Assembly: GCA_963825635.1 (NCBI GenBank)
Contig: CAWGTU010000001.1
Span: forward strand, 930,001-994,000
From: JAOUEA01 sp963825635
GTDB lineage: Bacteria; Actinomycetota; UBA4738; HRBIN12
Direction: 5' to 3'
Length of the DNA stretch: 64,000 nt
Positions 62,916-64,000 of the stretch are shown piece after piece. Numbering within the stretch: position 1 is the first letter of the stretch; each line of letters begins with the position of its first letter. Under the pieces are notes generated by a model. The model ran no database searches, was not told the origin of the DNA, and saw only the letters and a program-made list of their open reading frames with translations. The translations under genes were made by a program, and so were the position numbers.

Positions 62916-64000
62916 ATGATCGACAGCGTGAGCGACGATCTCGAATCCAGACTCGAGGAGATCCAGGCCCGTCACGATCGGGTCTCCGCCGAGATGTCCG
63001 AGCCCGGCGTGGCGACCGACCAGGACCGGCTCCGTTCGCTCGGGAAGGCGTACGCGGAGCTCGAGGAGATCGTGGCCCCGTACCGCGAGTACCGCGAGGC
63101 CGTGCAGCAGGCGACCGATGCTCACGAGCTGGCCGCGCTCGAGAGTGACCCGGAGATGGTCGCGTTCCTCGAGGACGAGGCCGTCAAGGCGGAGGAGCGC
63201 GCCCACGAGATCCGTGCCCGGCTCGGATCGCTCCTCGTGCCCAAGGACCCGAACGACGGCAAGGACGTGATCGTCGAGATCAGGGCAGGAGCCGGCGGAC
63301 AGGAAGCGGCGCTGTGGGCCGGTGAGCTCTACGAGATGTACCGCAAGCTGGCGGAGCGTCATCGCTGGAAGACCGACACGCTCTCGAGCTCGCCGAGCGA
63401 CCTCGGTGGGTTCAAGGACGCCGTCCTCGAGGTACGCGGTCGCGATGCCTACGGCCGGCTCAAGCACGAGTCGGGCGTGCATCGCGTGCAGCGGGTGCCG
63501 GTCACTGAGTCGTCCGGACGCATCCACACGTCGACCGCGACGATCGCCGTGCTGCCCGAGGCCGAGGAGGTCGAGGTCGAGATCCGTCCCGAGGACATCG
63601 TGATCGACGTCTACCGATCGAGCGGACCGGGTGGCCAGTCGGTGAACACCACCGACTCCGCGGTGCGCATCGTGCACGTGCCGACCGGTATCAAGATCGA
63701 GTGCCAGGAGGAGCGGTCCCAACTCCAGAACCGCGAGAAGGCGATGCGCTACCTGCGCGCCCGCTTGTTGCAGCGGGCGCAGGACGAGGCCGCGGCCAAG
63801 GAGGCGGCCGCCCGCCGGTCGCAGCTCGGCTCCGGCGACCGCGCCGAGAAGATCCGCACCTACAACTTCCCCGACGGCAGGGTGACCGATCACCGCATCA
63901 AGCACACCTCGCATCAGCTCGCCGACGTGCTCGCCGGGGGCGAGGAGCTCGACGGCTTCATCGATCGACTCAACGAGGCGGAGCGCTCCCAACAGCTGGC
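62916..64000 (+). CDS. prfA: Peptide chain release factor 1 (3' end beyond the window)
   Basis: The 361 visible residues cover nearly the whole protein. The GGQ loop is SSGPGGQSVNTTDSAVR (near 240), the codon-recognition P-x-T tripeptide is PVT in QRVPVTESSGRIH (usually PAT in release factor 1; release factor 2 has SPF), and KIRTYNFPDGRVTDHRI follows. It ends translation at UAA and UAG. ATG 62916 is used; GTG 62928 is also possible. The reading frame is open at the window edge. Confidence 0.95.
   Translation, partial: MIDSVSDDLESRLEEIQARHDRVSAEMSEPGVATDQDRLRSLGKAYAELEEIVAPYREYREAVQQATDAHELAALESDPEMVAFLEDEAVKAEERAHEIRARLGSLLVPKDPNDGKDVIVEIRAGAGGQEAALWAGELYEMYRKLAERHRWKTDTLSSSPSDLGGFKDAVLEVRGRDAYGRLKHESGVHRVQRVPVTESSGRIHTSTATIAVLPEAEEVEVEIRPEDIVIDVYRSSGPGGQSVNTTDSAVRIVHVPTGIKIECQEERSQLQNREKAMRYLRARLLQRAQDEAAAKEAAARRSQLGSGDRAEKIRTYNFPDGRVTDHRIKHTSHQLADVLAGGEELDGFIDRLNEAERSQQL

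Overview
The window is a very GC-rich chromosome segment of an actinobacterium. The phylum call rests on several markers seen together: a WhiB-family Fe-S regulator, a SigR/RsrA-type sigma/anti-sigma pair, the proteasome activator Bpa with a C-terminal GQYL, a diheme QcrC with a CtaF-type oxidase subunit IV, a CvpA/MarP-like protease, and Rho with a long Arg/Asp-rich insertion. Gene content and order do not match Streptomyces or Mycobacterium, so a deep-branching, probably uncultured lineage is likely. Most genes sit in tightly packed operons with 1- to 4-base start/stop overlaps, and many starts lie only 6-10 bases downstream of a TANNNT -10 box, which suggests widespread leaderless transcription.

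Layout. 1-3302: an initiator tRNA gene whose 3' half is repeated twice downstream, enclosing a membrane-protein gene and a secreted beta-helix gene; this looks like remnants of tRNA-targeted integration. 3319-9000: a secreted M1-type peptidase, a cNMP-binding protein, an alpha/beta hydrolase, an unusual glycosyltransferase fusion, and FtsH. 9100-13966: SigR-RsrA, a PIG-L deacetylase, a PLP decarboxylase, an S51-like peptidase, endonuclease III, and WhiB. 14060-23738: housekeeping and repair genes (ABC-F protein, family 5 uracil-DNA glycosylase, ABC exporter, VIT-family iron/manganese transporter, MarR regulator, sarcosine-oxidase-like enzyme, DUF309, methyltransferase).

23767-30176 is one seven-gene operon, ctaE-qcrCAB-ctaCDF, that encodes a complete bc-aa3 respiratory supercomplex, with a CtaG-like assembly factor divergent to it. 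31151-32728 holds pyrE and an atypical pyrD. 32776-37055 is a PotADBC-type polyamine importer with a strong hairpin between potD and potB. Bpa follows. 37710-40806 looks like an accessory islet (PASTA lipoprotein, apparently truncated CPBP protease, phosphotransferase, acetyltransferase). 40910-47746 has an M20 peptidase, a DHOD-like protein coupled to pyruvate:ferredoxin oxidoreductase, and PdxH.

47771-53903 holds tRNA-Arg, a response regulator coupled to argS, and the threonine pathway hom-thrC-thrB. thrC is frameshifted, as are a MarP-like protease gene and the 3' end of an ABC exporter gene; all three breaks are at G or C runs. 55201-59089 is the most notable region: a metallophosphoesterase, a cyclic 2,3-diphosphoglycerate synthetase, a 2-phosphoglycerate kinase and a transaldolase-like aldolase. 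Together the middle two could make cyclic 2,3-diphosphoglycerate, a solute known from thermophilic methanogens. The window ends with rho-rpmE-DUF1385-DivIVA-prfA; prfA runs off the edge.
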